A stretch of 63,324 nucleotides of DNA, from contig CABWYS010000005.1 of assembly GCA_902509555.1 (NCBI GenBank), positions 1-63,324 on the forward strand, read 5' to 3'. Both the position numbers and the translations under genes were made by a program. Below, piece by piece: positions 49,654 through 59,698 of this stretch; within the stretch, counting starts at the first letter, position 1; each line of letters opens with the position of its first letter. This DNA comes from an uncultured SAR86 cluster bacterium (GTDB taxonomy: Bacteria; Pseudomonadota; Gammaproteobacteria; Magnimaribacterales; D2472). The notes beneath the pieces were generated by a model. The model did not search any database, was not told where the DNA came from, and saw only the letters and a program-made list of their open reading frames with translations.

Positions 49654-50975
49654 TATCCTCCCTTAGCTAGCTCAAGATTATTTTTCTCAGCAGTCACCCA
49701 ATCTTTTGGAAGTTTTCGTGCAACAACTAAAAAACTAAGAATTGATGGAATGAATACAAGCGATGTCACCGTCATGGCATATCTAATTGACTCAACTTCA
49801 CCATTGCTTTCCTTAAATATATCAATCATCCAGCCTGAGATGCTTGGTCCAAGACCTAAACCAATCATGTTTAAAATAAAGAAAAATAGGGCAGTAGACA
49901 TAGCACGCATGTGAATTGGAGCTAAGGTTTGTGCAATTGCAAAACTTGGCCCTAAATAAATACCCATAAATATCAAAAAGAAAGATGTGAATATTAGATT
50001 CATTTCAACTGAAGTGGACCACCAAGCCATGATTCCTAGTGGCAGACAAAGTGAGATCGATATTGCAGGCAGCCAACCGTAGGCTCTGATATCTTTTTTG
50101 CCCCAGCTATCAGCAAGCCTTGCTCCAAAAAAAGCACCTCCGGCGTAGGTTGCTCCATTTATAAATCCCAGAATAATAACCAAGGTTTGAAAATCAAAGC
50201 TTGGATCGAGAGTCACAAGATATTTAGTGTGAAAAGCAGATTTTGAATACGAAACAAAGGAGCCGAACGCAATGCCAAAACACATTGCCCACCATGCTGG
50301 AATTCTTAGAAGAGTTTTTAATGATTCCATAAAGGGAGGTTTCAAAATTTCACTGTGACCGTCAAATTCCATTGCGCCACGAATTGGTTCACGTATTGTT
50401 AATTTCACTACCACGGCTAAGAGAATGCCGGTGATGCCAAGGAAGACGAAAATCTCTCTCCAGTTTACATCATCGCTGGAAGCTCCTATAAGAGCAGCTG
50501 TAATAAAATAAGCAGCCATAATACCTATAGGTATACCCATAGCATATACTCCAAGAGCACTTGCTCTTTCTTCTTTAGGATACATGTCTGATATAATTGA
50601 ATGAGAGGGAGGGCTGCCACCTGCTTCACCAACACCTACTCCCATTCTTGCAAGACCAATTTGTACAAAATTAGTTGCTAGGCCAGTAAGGGCTGTAAAC
50701 CCACTCCATGTTGCCAGGGCTATTGACAGTATATTTATTCTGTTATATCTATCGGCTAACCATGCTATTGGAATTGCAATAGTTGTATAGAATATTGCAA
50801 ACGCTAAGCCTATTAATAGTCCCAACTCTGTATTGGTAAGGTTTAAATCTGCTTGAATAAAAGGGGCTAGTATTCCTACGATCTGTCGATCAATAAAATT
50901 AAAACCATAGACAATTGTTAGCAATATTAAAACAAAAGTACGATAGCCTTTTGTTGGCTGATGCTTATTAGTCAT
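49653..50975 (-). CDS. MFS transporter, spinster-like
   Basis: The 440-residue, 12-segment major facilitator starts with LLTIVYGFNFIDRQIVGIL, has AIPIAWLADRYNRINIL (the loop 2-3 motif) and the GVGEAGGSPPSHSII stretch that marks the spinster-like group of bacterial MFS carriers. In bacteria members are often near lipid or aromatic catabolism genes; the substrate here is unknown. It heads a probable operon with the 88-residue protein and the GST. No export signal or fused domain is visible. Confidence 0.9.
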   Translation of the reverse strand: MTNKHQPTKGYRTFVLILLTIVYGFNFIDRQIVGILAPFIQADLNLTNTELGLLIGLAFAIFYTTIAIPIAWLADRYNRINILSIALATWSGFTALTGLATNFVQIGLARMGVGVGEAGGSPPSHSIISDMYPKEERASALGVYAMGIPIGIMAAYFITAALIGASSDDVNWREIFVFLGITGILLAVVVKLTIREPIRGAMEFDGHSEILKPPFMESLKTLLRIPAWWAMCFGIAFGSFVSYSKSAFHTKYLVTLDPSFDFQTLVIILGFINGATYAGGAFFGARLADSWGKKDIRAYGWLPAISISLCLPLGIMAWWSTSVEMNLIFTSFFLIFMGIYLGPSFAIAQTLAPIHMRAMSTALFFFILNMIGLGLGPSISGWMIDIFKESNGEVESIRYAMTVTSLVFIPSILSFLVVARKLPKDWVTAEKNNLELAKGG

Positions 50976-51055
50976 TTGAATTTTTCCCTAGTTTAAGATG
51001 CTTTATTATAGCCTAGAGATTTAAATTATACTGATATCAATAACGTAGTTTTATA

Positions 51056-52300
51056 CTACTCCCAGTTTAGCGCGCCACCAGTTTGATATTCGATAACTCT
51101 GGTCTCAAAGAAGTTTTTTTCTTTTCTAAGGTCCATTATTTCTGACATCCAAGGAAAAGGATTTGTTGCGCCTTTAAATTCTTCGTCTAATCCAATCTGA
51201 GTTAGTCTTCTATTGGCTATGAACTGTAAGTATTCTTCCATCATGGAAGCATTCATTCCCAGAACACCTCTTGGCATGGTATCTCTTGCATACTGAATTT
51301 CAAGCTCAGTTCCTTCAAGAATCATCTGCGCTGCCTCATTTTTCATCTCTTCATCCCATAGATGTGGGTTTTCAATCTTAATTTGATTAATAACGTCAAT
51401 CCCAAAATTTACATGCATGGATTCATCCCTCAAAATGTACTGAAATTGCTCAGCAGTTCCTGTCATTTTATTTCTTCTGCCCATTGATAGGATTTGAGTA
51501 AAACCACAATAGAAGAATATGCCTTCAAGCACACAATAAAAAGCTATGAGGTTTCTTAAGAGCTGTTTATCTGTCTCGGTTGTTCCTGTTTGGAAGGTTG
51601 GATCAGAAATTTGTTGTGTATATTTCAAACCCCACGCAGCCTTTTTAGCAACGCATGGGATTTCTCTATACATATTAAATATTTCTCCTTCATCCATGCC
51701 AAGTGATTCGATGCAGTATTGATATGCATGAGTATGTATGGCTTCTTCTAAGCTTTGTCTCAAAATATATTGTCGGCATTCAGGATTTGTTACCAATCTA
51801 TAAAGAGCAAGAACAAGATTATTTGCAACTAGGGAGTCTGCAGTTGAAAAGAATCCAAGATTTCTTTTTACTATTGTTCTCTCATCATCAGTTAAACCGT
51901 CCTCTGATTTCCAGAGAGCTATATCTGCAGTCATGTTAACTTCTTGCGGCATCCAGTGATTAGCGCTTCCATCGAGATACTTTTGCCAAGCCCAATCATA
52001 CTTGAATGGAACTAACTGATTAAGGTCTGCCTTGCAGTTGATCATAGCTTTGTCATCAACTTGAACTCTGCCATTGTGCATTTCATCTAGCTCTTTCACA
52101 CCTTCTGATGCATCAAAGGTCTCCATAGCTTTTCTTGCTGCCTCTGCTCTTGATCCTGCCTCAATAGTTGCAGGAGAGGTTTCAGCTTCTGGCTCCGGTT
52201 GAGCTACAGGCTCAACATGTTTAGGTGCCTCTGGTACTGTGTTTTTGATTGCAGGCGCTACCTGAGACTCTTCTTTATTGTATTCATCCCAATTTAACAT
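51056..52300 (-). CDS. nrdB: Ribonucleotide reductase class Ia, beta (radical) subunit
   Basis: NrdB holds the di-iron tyrosyl radical used by NrdA to make deoxyribonucleotides. The ferritin-like core has metal ligands Asp155, Glu186 and His189 ([11 protein letters not shown]), radical Tyr193, and the second set in EGIFFYCGF and [11 protein letters not shown]; spacings match E. coli. The N-terminus has a Pro/Glu-rich linker of about 45 residues before the core. The C-terminal tail GGALNWE is the part that docks onto NrdA. The 414 residues match the Pseudomonas type. It follows nrdA after 14 bases. Confidence 0.97.
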   Translation of the reverse strand: MLNWDEYNKEESQVAPAIKNTVPEAPKHVEPVAQPEPEAETSPATIEAGSRAEAARKAMETFDASEGVKELDEMHNGRVQVDDKAMINCKADLNQLVPFKYDWAWQKYLDGSANHWMPQEVNMTADIALWKSEDGLTDDERTIVKRNLGFFSTADSLVANNLVLALYRLVTNPECRQYILRQSLEEAIHTHAYQYCIESLGMDEGEIFNMYREIPCVAKKAAWGLKYTQQISDPTFQTGTTETDKQLLRNLIAFYCVLEGIFFYCGFTQILSMGRRNKMTGTAEQFQYILRDESMHVNFGIDVINQIKIENPHLWDEEMKNEAAQMILEGTELEIQYARDTMPRGVLGMNASMMEEYLQFIANRRLTQIGLDEEFKGATNPFPWMSEIMDLRKEKNFFETRVIEYQTGGALNWE

Positions 52301-52314
52301 TTCTCTCTCCTTAT

Positions 52315-55209
52315 TTACTGACAGGCTTCGCAGTCAGGATCATCCAAGGAGCAAGCTTCTGGCACAGGTGCTGGCGCACCAAGTTCATGAGGAACTTCTG
52401 GTGCTGATTCAGCCTGAGCGCTTACTGCATTTAAGCTACCTTGGTTGATGGTTGATTTTTCAGTTGTTGTTGCTGCTATAGATCTAAGATAGTAAGTAGT
52501 TTTTAAGCCCGAATACCACGCCATTCTGTATGTAAGATCTAGTTTTTTGCCATTGGCATTACCGATATATAGATTTAATGACTGGGCTTGATCTATCCAC
52601 TTTTGTCTCCTGCTTGCAGATTCAACAATGTATTGAGGTTCCACTTCAAATGCGGTGGAAAAAAGTTTTTTAATATCATCAGGAATTCTTGATATCTCAC
52701 TTAAGCTGCCCTCAAAGTATTTGAGGTCATTAATCATCACATCATCCCATAAATCTAGTGCCTTGAGTTTTCTAACTAGGTGCGGATTCACAATGGTGAA
52801 CTCGCCAGAAAGATTCGATTTAACGTATAGGTTTTGATACGTGGGTTCAATTGATTGAGTTACCCCAGTAATGTTAGAAATTGTTGCTGTAGGTGCAATC
52901 GCCATTACATTAGAGTTTCTCATACCATCTTTTTTAACTTTTGCGCGTAATTGTTCCCAGTCAAGCGTTTCGGATCTATCAACTTTTATAAATTCACTAC
53001 CACGATTCTTTTCTAGAATATCTATTGAATCTTTTGGAAAGATTCCCTGACTCCATAGCGAGCCATCATATGATGGGTATGTGCCTCTTTCTCTTGCAAG
53101 CTCACTTGATGCATGAATTGCATAGTAACTGATAACTTCCATGCTTCGATCTGCAAACTCAATGGCGGCATCAGAACAGTAGGGTGCATCTTGCATGTAG
53201 AGCGCATCCTGGAAGCCCATAAGCCCCATTCCCACTGGACGATGTTTAAGGTTTGAGTTCTTTGCTGTATCTACAGAGTAATAATTTATATCAATAACAT
53301 TATCCAGCATACGCAGAGCAGTGGTTACTGTGCGTTTTACCTTTTCTTGATCCAAGACCCCATCTTTCATATGTTGAGGAAGGTTCACTGAGCCAAGATT
53401 ACAAACAGCTATTTCATCATTGCTTGTGTTGAGAGTAATCTCAGTGCATAAGTTAGACGAATGAATTACTCCAATGTGCTGTTGCGGCGAACGTAAATTA
53501 CATGAGTCTTTAAAAGTTATCCATGGATGACCTGTTTCAAACAGCATAGTAAGCATTTTTCTCCATAGATCTTTGGCTGGAATAGTCTTATGTTGATCCA
53601 TTTTCCCTTCAGCAGCCAAAGCTTCATATTCTTCATATCTTTTTTCAAATGCAAGGCCAGTAAGATCATGCAAATCTGGAGCTTCGCCAGGAGAAAAAAG
53701 AGTCCAATTTTTATCTAACTCCACCCTTTTCATGAATAAATCAGGTACCCAGTTAGCAGTATTCATATCATGAGTTCTTCTTCTATCATCACCAGTATTC
53801 TTTCTGAGATCCAAGAATTCCTCTATGTCCAAGTGCCATGTTTCTAGATAAGCACACATAGCCCCCTTTCTTTTGCCGCCTTGATTAACTGCAACAGCTG
53901 TATCATTAGCAACTTTTAGGAAGGGAACAACGCCCTGACTTTTACCATTTGTTCCTTTAATGTAAGAACCCAATGCTCTAACAGGTGACCAGTCATTTCC
54001 TAATCCTCCTGCCCACTTAGACAGTAATGCATTATCTTTCATTGCTCCAAATATTCCATCAAGGTCATCTGGAATGGTTGTTAGGTAGCATGAGGAGAGC
54101 TGAGGACGTAAGGTTCCAGAGTTAAAGAGCGTTGGTGTTGAGCTCATATAATCAAAGCTTGAAAGCAATCTATAGAATTCAATGGCTCTTTCTTCTTTTT
54201 GGTCCTCTTCTACGGCTAGACCCATAGCAACTCTCATAAAAAAGATTTGCGGAAGTTCATACCTTGTGTCCTGGTAATGAATAAAATATCTGTCGTAGAG
54301 TGTCTGCAGTCCTAGGTATGTGAATTGATAGTCTCGGTCGTGGTCAATAGCTTCCCCTAATTTTTTTAAGTCGAAATCTTTTAAGACTGGGTCTAGCATT
54401 TCCAATTCTATGCCTTTTTCAATATATGCTGAGAAAGCTTTTGGATAATAGTCTTGCATTTCAGGATGTGAACTTTCTTCAGCTATGCCCAGAAATGAAA
54501 GCGCTTCACTTCTTAGTTCATCCAGTAGAATTCTAGCTGTTACATAACTGTAATTTGGTTCTTGCTCCACTTTAGTCCTGGCTGACATGACAAGGGCTGA
54601 TTTCATATCGCTAATTGAAACGCCGTCATACAAATTTTTGATGGATTCTTCTAGAATTGCATCAGCGCTGACATCCTCTAAACCCTCGCATGCATGATTA
54701 ACCACTGAGGCCAATCTTTCAATATCAAGAGGCACCTGTGATCCATCTTTTTTTGTAACAGAAATTTTTGGTGCATCAATATTAGTCTGTGGGGGCGCAT
54801 CTTTTGTTCTTTCTGCAGCTCTTTCTTCTCTATATAGGATGTATTTTCTGGCCACAACGTACTCTTCATTGCGCATGAGCTGGAGTTCTACTTGGTCCTG
54901 TATCTCTTCAATGTGCAAAGTACCACCTGAGGGCATTCTTCGTTTGAAAATCTCTTGCACTTCGGCTGTTATTTCTTCAACTTTTCTGTGAATTCTTTCA
55001 CTTGCCGCTGCATTTCCAGATTCGTTGGCTAGAAAAGCCTTGGTAACAGCAACTTTAATCTTGTCTTCTTCAAAAGGCACAACTTTTCCATTACGCTTTA
55101 TTATGCGAAGTTTTCCAGGCGCTGTAATATTTAAGTCTTCTGATGGTATTGCTCCGATTGCTTCTTGCCCAGCACCTTCTTGAGTCTTCCCTAACTCTTG
55201 TATTGTCAT
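52315..55209 (-). CDS. nrdA: Ribonucleotide reductase class Ia, alpha subunit with two ATP-cones
   Basis: This is the catalytic subunit, of 964 residues, much longer than E. coli NrdA (761) because two ATP-cone domains precede the core: [20 protein letters not shown] near 33 and [18 protein letters not shown] near 147. This is the arrangement of P. aeruginosa NrdA, where dATP causes inhibition through the N-terminal cone. Active-site cysteine and glutamate lie in [17 protein letters not shown] carries the other redox cysteine, and the C-terminal shuttle pair is in [17 protein letters not shown] site precedes the ATG at 55209. NrdR boxes lie upstream. Confidence 0.97.
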   Translation of the reverse strand: MTIQELGKTQEGAGQEAIGAIPSEDLNITAPGKLRIIKRNGKVVPFEEDKIKVAVTKAFLANESGNAAASERIHRKVEEITAEVQEIFKRRMPSGGTLHIEEIQDQVELQLMRNEEYVVARKYILYREERAAERTKDAPPQTNIDAPKISVTKKDGSQVPLDIERLASVVNHACEGLEDVSADAILEESIKNLYDGVSISDMKSALVMSARTKVEQEPNYSYVTARILLDELRSEALSFLGIAEESSHPEMQDYYPKAFSAYIEKGIELEMLDPVLKDFDLKKLGEAIDHDRDYQFTYLGLQTLYDRYFIHYQDTRYELPQIFFMRVAMGLAVEEDQKEERAIEFYRLLSSFDYMSSTPTLFNSGTLRPQLSSCYLTTIPDDLDGIFGAMKDNALLSKWAGGLGNDWSPVRALGSYIKGTNGKSQGVVPFLKVANDTAVAVNQGGKRKGAMCAYLETWHLDIEEFLDLRKNTGDDRRRTHDMNTANWVPDLFMKRVELDKNWTLFSPGEAPDLHDLTGLAFEKRYEEYEALAAEGKMDQHKTIPAKDLWRKMLTMLFETGHPWITFKDSCNLRSPQQHIGVIHSSNLCTEITLNTSNDEIAVCNLGSVNLPQHMKDGVLDQEKVKRTVTTALRMLDNVIDINYYSVDTAKNSNLKHRPVGMGLMGFQDALYMQDAPYCSDAAIEFADRSMEVISYYAIHASSELARERGTYPSYDGSLWSQGIFPKDSIDILEKNRGSEFIKVDRSETLDWEQLRAKVKKDGMRNSNVMAIAPTATISNITGVTQSIEPTYQNLYVKSNLSGEFTIVNPHLVRKLKALDLWDDVMINDLKYFEGSLSEISRIPDDIKKLFSTAFEVEPQYIVESASRRQKWIDQAQSLNLYIGNANGKKLDLTYRMAWYSGLKTTYYLRSIAATTTEKSTINQGSLNAVSAQAESAPEVPHELGAPAPVPEACSLDDPDCEACQ

Positions 55210-55322
55210 TTTTATCCTCTATGTTTATTTCTTTCGTTGGCCAATTTACTGAAAATTTACCAATGGGTGGGGTCAAAACGTCTTTTTTCAAATCTCTTTA
55301 ACCAATGACAATATTCTTACAT

Positions 55323-55331
55323 TGTGGATAA
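55323..55331 (-). promoter_or_regulatory. DnaA box (perfect), upstream of nrdA
   Basis: TGTGGATAA on the plus strand is the exact complement of the consensus TTATCCACA. It lies about 115 bases upstream of the nrdA start. In E. coli DnaA regulates nrdAB through boxes of this kind. Confidence 0.75.
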
Positions 55332-55346
55332 ATAATCAAGTGAAAA

Positions 55347-55362
55347 ACACAATATATTGTGA
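55347..55362. promoter_or_regulatory. NrdR box 1
   Basis: ACACAATATATTGTGA matches the NrdR consensus ACACwATATATwGTGT at 15 of 16 positions. NrdR represses ribonucleotide reductase operons when (d)ATP is plentiful. With the second box 31 bases away (three helical turns) it forms the standard tandem site upstream of nrdA. Confidence 0.9.
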
Positions 55363-55377
55363 ATTCTTTTAAATTTT

Positions 55378-55393
55378 TCACAATATGCTGTAT
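55378..55393. promoter_or_regulatory. NrdR box 2
   Basis: TCACAATATGCTGTAT is a weaker match to the NrdR consensus, starting 31 bases from box 1, the usual spacing for cooperative binding. The 253-base region 55210-55462 also has to carry the promoters of both nrdA (minus) and glpK (plus). Confidence 0.8.
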
Positions 55394-55432
55394 AAATGGT
55401 GTTTATTGATTGTGAGGATAAAGTGAGTAAAT

Positions 55433-55441
55433 TGTGGATAA
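55433..55441 (-). promoter_or_regulatory. DnaA box (perfect), upstream of glpK and nrdA
   Basis: A second TGTGGATAA, in the same orientation as the one at 55323 and 110 bases from it, so the two boxes flank the NrdR sites. It ends 21 bases before the glpK ATG. Confidence 0.7.
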
Positions 55442-55462
55442 CTTAAAAATATTGGTGCTGAT

Positions 55463-56926
55463 ATGTCTATATTAATAGCGATTGATCAAGGCACAACAAG
55501 TACCAGAACGGTGGCGTTTGATAAAGATCTAAATATCATCCATTCAAAGCAAAAGGAATATCCTTTAATTTATCCCAATGATGGCTGGGTGGAGATTGCA
55601 CCTGAGGAATTAATGAGTTCCGTCTATGCAACCATTGATCCTGTGATTGAAGCTTGCTCAGATATATCCGCTATCGGAATAACAAATCAGCGTGAGACAA
55701 CTTTGGTATGGGATGCGGATTCTGGAGAGCCTATATACAACGCAATTGTTTGGCAGGATAGAAGAACAGTAGAGCAATGCATGCAATTGAAGAAAGCTGG
55801 TCATGAAGAAGCAATAAAGAATGCAACTGGCCTGTTGCTTGATCCATATTTCTCATCTACAAAAATATCCTGGATTTTAGATAATGTTGATGGTGCAAGG
55901 CAAAGAGCTGAAGCAGGTAAGCTAAGGTTTGGGACAGTGGATACGTATTTGCTGTGGCAACTGACCCATGGTGATATTTATAAGACCGATGTTACCAATG
56001 CCTCTAGAACTAATTTATACAACATACACCTCAAGGAGTGGGATTCAGAGCTTCTTAAGATTTTCAATATTCCAAGATCAATGCTTCCTGAGGTGCAGTC
56101 ATCCGACAGTAATTACGGGACATTGGTGAGAGGTGATAAAACCATTCAAATTACAGGGGTGATCGGAGACCAGCAAAGTGCATTAGTAGGGCAAAGGTGT
56201 TTTCAATCAGGTCAAATGAAAGCAACATTTGGAACAGGATGTTTTTTGATGGTGAATACCGGTGATCAATCCCTGCAATCAACTTCAGGCCTTCTAAACA
56301 CTCTTGGATACGGCCTCTCAGGTAAGGTGTCCTATGCATTAGAAGGAAGTATTTTTTCAGCTGGGACAATCATTCAATGGCTCCGAGATAACATGGAATT
56401 TTTTCAAGATTCTGCAGAAAGTATAAATTTACTAGATGCAAGGGGTGAGTCCAATGGTGTTTTGTTTGTTCCTGGTTTTACAGGGATTGGGGCTCCTCAC
56501 TGGAATGCGGAAATTAGAGCAAGTTTCTATGGCATCACAAGGGACTCAACCAAAAAAGATATGGTTACGGCTGCATTTAAATCGCTAATTTATCAAGTCA
56601 TGGATATCAAAGAAGCTTTAAAGGTTGATGGTATACAAATTAAAAATTTATCTATTGATGGGGGTATGGCCGCTAATTCAGGTTTTTGTCAGCTATTGGC
56701 AGATTTTTTAGGTCAGGAGGTGCAGGTTCCCTCAAGCCTAGAGTCCACAGCCATAGGCGCTGCAATTACTGCGGGATTAGGGGCTCATTTCTTTTCTATT
56801 GATGATTTGCAGAATAACCAATTAAGCAATGCAACTATTTATCAACCAAGAGAGAGAGTTTTTGATCCAAATGATCTGATTGAATGGAGAAAATTTCTCA
56901 GAGTCCTTCTGGACGCATACAATTAA
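55463..56926 (+). CDS. glpK: Glycerol kinase
   Basis: GlpK phosphorylates glycerol to glycerol 3-phosphate. The 487 residues (E. coli 502) show the FGGY-kinase motifs LIAIDQGTTSTRTVAFD, GITNQRETTLVWD with NAIVWQDRR, the ATP-binding GDQQSALVGQ and the C-terminal LSIDGGMAANSGFCQ. It is monocistronic; neither a glycerol facilitator nor a glycerol-3-phosphate dehydrogenase gene is adjacent. Its promoter region is shared with nrdA. A 171-base gap without recognisable features follows. Confidence 0.97.
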   Translation: MSILIAIDQGTTSTRTVAFDKDLNIIHSKQKEYPLIYPNDGWVEIAPEELMSSVYATIDPVIEACSDISAIGITNQRETTLVWDADSGEPIYNAIVWQDRRTVEQCMQLKKAGHEEAIKNATGLLLDPYFSSTKISWILDNVDGARQRAEAGKLRFGTVDTYLLWQLTHGDIYKTDVTNASRTNLYNIHLKEWDSELLKIFNIPRSMLPEVQSSDSNYGTLVRGDKTIQITGVIGDQQSALVGQRCFQSGQMKATFGTGCFLMVNTGDQSLQSTSGLLNTLGYGLSGKVSYALEGSIFSAGTIIQWLRDNMEFFQDSAESINLLDARGESNGVLFVPGFTGIGAPHWNAEIRASFYGITRDSTKKDMVTAAFKSLIYQVMDIKEALKVDGIQIKNLSIDGGMAANSGFCQLLADFLGQEVQVPSSLESTAIGAAITAGLGAHFFSIDDLQNNQLSNATIYQPRERVFDPNDLIEWRKFLRVLLDAYN

Positions 56927-57097
56927 AAACATACTTACTGCATGTAATACATAAAAAAATTTCTCTAGGATGATTTCTGAGCTTCCTGTACGACATATTT
57001 TTAAATTTCTTTAATTAAATAGTTTTAAATGTTTTTGTTTGATATTTATTGTAATAAACTAACCCCACTTTTAATTAAGTCCCCCTGACTGGTAAAC

Positions 57098-58282
57098 ATG
57101 TTTAATTTTAAAACTTTCAATAATATTGCTGAAGATGGTCTTGATATTCTTCGCAAAAACAAATTTAAAGAAGTATCAGAGAACCCTGATGGGATATTGC
57201 TCAGAAGTCATAATCTTTTAAAGGAAGATTTTGAGGACAATCTTTTATGCATAGCTCGAGCAGGAGCAGGCACAAATAATATACCTAAAGATGATGCAAC
57301 CAAAAAAGGAATTGTTGTTTTTAATACTCCAGGCGCAAATGCAAATGCAGTAAAGGAGCTTGTCATTTGCGGAATGTTGCTTTCTTCCCGAGGTATTGTT
57401 GAGGGTATTGAATTTGCAAAGAATCTTGATGTTGAAGACTCTGCAGGTTTAAACCAAGCAATGGAAGCTCAAAAGAAAACATTTGCAGGCAATGAGCTGG
57501 CCGGAAAGACGCTTGGAATAGTTGGTCTTGGATCAATTGGATCAATGCTTGCACAAGCAGCTCACACCCTTGGAATGAAATTGGTAGGATATGATCCTTA
57601 CATTTCCATAGAGGGTGCGTGGAGGCTCCCTCGAGAAGTTAAAAAAGCTGAAACAATGGAAGCTCTTTTGCAGCAATCAGATTATGTCTCACTCCATATT
57701 CCGCTTGTTGAGGATACGAAAAATCTTATTAATGAATCAAATTTAAGAAAATTCAAAAAAGGCGCTAGGCTAATCAATCTATCCAGAGGAGGGATAGTTA
57801 ATACTAATCATGTCATAGCTGAGCTTGAGAATGGAAATTTAGGTAGGTTTGTCACAGATTTTCCAACTCCTGAGCTTATCAAGCGTTCTTCAGAGAAGAA
57901 TGATGTAGTGCTGCTCCCTCACTTAGGCGCAAGCACAAAAGAAGCCGAGGTAAACTGTGCTGTGATGGCTGCAAATCAAATGGTTAACTATCTACAAGAT
58001 GGCACAATATTAAATTCAGTAAATTTTCCAAGAATCTCGCTTTCGCGAGGTACTAATCATCGTTTGGTTATTATTAATCACAATGAACCAGGAATGATTA
58101 GTAAAATTGCTGATTCAATTGCTGCCTGTGATATCAACATTGCTGAGATGACAAATAAAAGCAGAGATGAGATCGCTATTAATTTGATTGATCTAGAATG
58201 TCAGGCAAGTGAGGAATTGATTAATCAACTTCGATCAGTTGAACATGTAATGAGTGTAAGGTCTTTAAATTTAAGTAGTTAG
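57098..58282 (+). CDS. serA: D-3-phosphoglycerate dehydrogenase
   Basis: SerA oxidises 3-phosphoglycerate in the first step of serine synthesis. The 394 residues have the catalytic domain (ARAGAGTNNIP), the NAD Rossmann motif GIVGLGSIGSMLAQAA, the substrate arginine in INLSRGGIV and the catalytic histidine in LLPHLGAST. A C-terminal ACT domain (HRLVIINHNEPGMISKIADS) is typical of serine feedback regulation. The N-terminus is short, starting NFKTFNNIAEDGL, as in the Bacteroides/alphaproteobacterial form. It stands alone and converges on the OYE gene with a 4-base gap. Confidence 0.93.
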   Translation: MFNFKTFNNIAEDGLDILRKNKFKEVSENPDGILLRSHNLLKEDFEDNLLCIARAGAGTNNIPKDDATKKGIVVFNTPGANANAVKELVICGMLLSSRGIVEGIEFAKNLDVEDSAGLNQAMEAQKKTFAGNELAGKTLGIVGLGSIGSMLAQAAHTLGMKLVGYDPYISIEGAWRLPREVKKAETMEALLQQSDYVSLHIPLVEDTKNLINESNLRKFKKGARLINLSRGGIVNTNHVIAELENGNLGRFVTDFPTPELIKRSSEKNDVVLLPHLGASTKEAEVNCAVMAANQMVNYLQDGTILNSVNFPRISLSRGTNHRLVIINHNEPGMISKIADSIAACDINIAEMTNKSRDEIAINLIDLECQASEELINQLRSVEHVMSVRSLNLSS

Positions 58283-58286
58283 AGCT

Positions 58287-59393
58287 TTAGACGTAGTTCT
58301 CAACAAAGCTTTTATCAAAAGGCACAATTTGGTCCTCTTTCCCATCTTGAACTTTATTAGCCCAATCAGGATCAGATAACAGCGCTCTCCCAACAGCGAT
58401 TAAATCAAATTCAGACTTATTGAGCTTCTCATGTAGGATCTTTAGATCTGCAGTTTGAGTCTTATGGTCGCCAGAATAAAGTTTAATAAAATCTTTGTCC
58501 AAACCAACACTACCAACACTAATAGTGGGAAGTCCAGTTGCCTCTTTTGCAACTCCAGCCAAGTTTAGGCCTTTAGTGTTAAATTCACCTTCCCAAAAAC
58601 GACGATTACTACAATGGATAAAATCAGCCCCTGCATTTTTCAAGATATTAAAAAATTTATTTAACTCTTTTTCATCAGATGTAATTTTTGCTTCATAGTC
58701 CTGTTGCTTCCATTGTGAAACTCTTATTCCAACCTTAAAATTTTCAGAGGTTATCTTTTGTGATGCTTCAAGAATTTCTTTGGCAAGCCTAGATCTATTT
58801 TCAATGGAGCCACCATATTCATCAGTCCTTAAATTTATTTGATCCCAAAAAAATTGATCAATTAAATACCCATGCGCTCCATGAATTTCCACTCCATCAA
58901 ATCCAATCTCCTCACAAATCCTTGCATCTTCAGCATAAACCTCAATCAATTCTTTGATTTCCTCATGCGTCATTTCATGCGCCACTTTCTTTCCAGGAAC
59001 CACATAACCAGATGGAGTAAATCCTGGAACTTCTGGAATAGGGGCCATTCCTAGCTTTCTAATTCCACCCACATGCCAGAGTTGACAGAAGATAGATGAA
59101 TTATTTTTATGAACTTCAGAGACGACTTTTTCCCACATTTTTTTTGCTTCATCTGTTTCTAAATTTGGGCAACTTGGATAGCCGCTTGCAGCTCGATGAC
59201 TTACTTCCACTCCCTCAGTTAGTATCAAACCTACACCACCTTGAGCCCTTCGTGCATAGTAGGTTGGAGCATAATCTTTGGGTATTCCATTTGGTGAAAA
59301 ATTCCTTGTCATAGGAGCCATGACAACTCTGTTTCTTAGATTTAAACCATTCATGTTGTAGGCAGAAAAAAGAGTGTTTTTTTGATCATTCAT
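58287..59393 (-). CDS. Old-yellow-enzyme family NADH:flavin oxidoreductase
   Basis: The 368-residue FMN TIM-barrel enzyme starts with LFSAYNMNGLNLRNRVVMAPMTR and has LILTEGVEVS, CQLWHVGG (histidine of the active site), the characteristic FDGVEIHGAHGYLIDQFFW and RTDEYGGSIENRSRL, and a C-terminal ISVGSVG phosphate-binding strand. Members reduce activated double bonds such as enones and nitro-olefins. The physiological substrate is unknown. It is divergent from ung across a 305-base AT-rich gap. Confidence 0.92.
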   Translation of the reverse strand: MNDQKNTLFSAYNMNGLNLRNRVVMAPMTRNFSPNGIPKDYAPTYYARRAQGGVGLILTEGVEVSHRAASGYPSCPNLETDEAKKMWEKVVSEVHKNNSSIFCQLWHVGGIRKLGMAPIPEVPGFTPSGYVVPGKKVAHEMTHEEIKELIEVYAEDARICEEIGFDGVEIHGAHGYLIDQFFWDQINLRTDEYGGSIENRSRLAKEILEASQKITSENFKVGIRVSQWKQQDYEAKITSDEKELNKFFNILKNAGADFIHCSNRRFWEGEFNTKGLNLAGVAKEATGLPTISVGSVGLDKDFIKLYSGDHKTQTADLKILHEKLNKSEFDLIAVGRALLSDPDWANKVQDGKEDQIVPFDKSFVENYV

Positions 59394-59698
59394 ATGGATT
59401 ATTTATGGTTACTATAAAGAGGATGTATTCTAATTTATTTTTTTTTAAAAAAATACTTGCCCACAGAACAAAATAGTGTTATTGACACTTCGTTAATATT
59501 CGCCTTAGGATGGGTTTATCTCAACAAAATTTAGTATAAATTACTGATTTAAGGTTATTTTATAATTAATTGATTAGTTTTTGATCAATTTGCATGAAAC
59601 CTTATTAAATCAGTCTAAAATGTAAGAATATTAAGTTATCCCAAGCTTTATCCACAGTTTCTGTGGATAAAATTTAAGCATTTTTTAGAGAAATTTTT
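59394..59698. other. AT-rich intergenic region with DnaA boxes (possible origin-like or regulatory region)
   Basis: This is the longest non-coding stretch in the window (305 bases), between divergent OYE and ung genes. It is extremely A/T-rich, with homopolymer runs near 59440 and many TTAAT/AATTA stretches. It has two perfect DnaA boxes in an inverted pair at its right end and two poorer ones (TTGCCCACA at 59457, TTATCCCAA at 59636). No small gene or tRNA was found. It must also hold the promoters of both flanking genes. Origin function is speculative. Confidence 0.5.
59647..59671. promoter_or_regulatory. Inverted pair of perfect DnaA boxes
   Basis: TTTATCCACAG (59647-59657), a three-base spacer TTT and CTGTGGATAAA (59661-59671) form a perfect palindrome. 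Each arm holds the consensus TTATCCACA. It could bind two DnaA monomers or fold as a hairpin in the ung leader, ending 27 bases before its start codon. Confidence 0.75.

Noticed and set aside
56927-57097. The 171-base gap between glpK and serA as a riboswitch or small RNA
   Set aside because: It is AT-rich without convincing helices or known aptamer motifs; it probably holds only the serA promoter.
59647-59671. The palindrome ahead of ung as a terminator
   Set aside because: It has no T run directly after the stem and no upstream plus-strand gene to terminate; the arms match DnaA boxes exactly.
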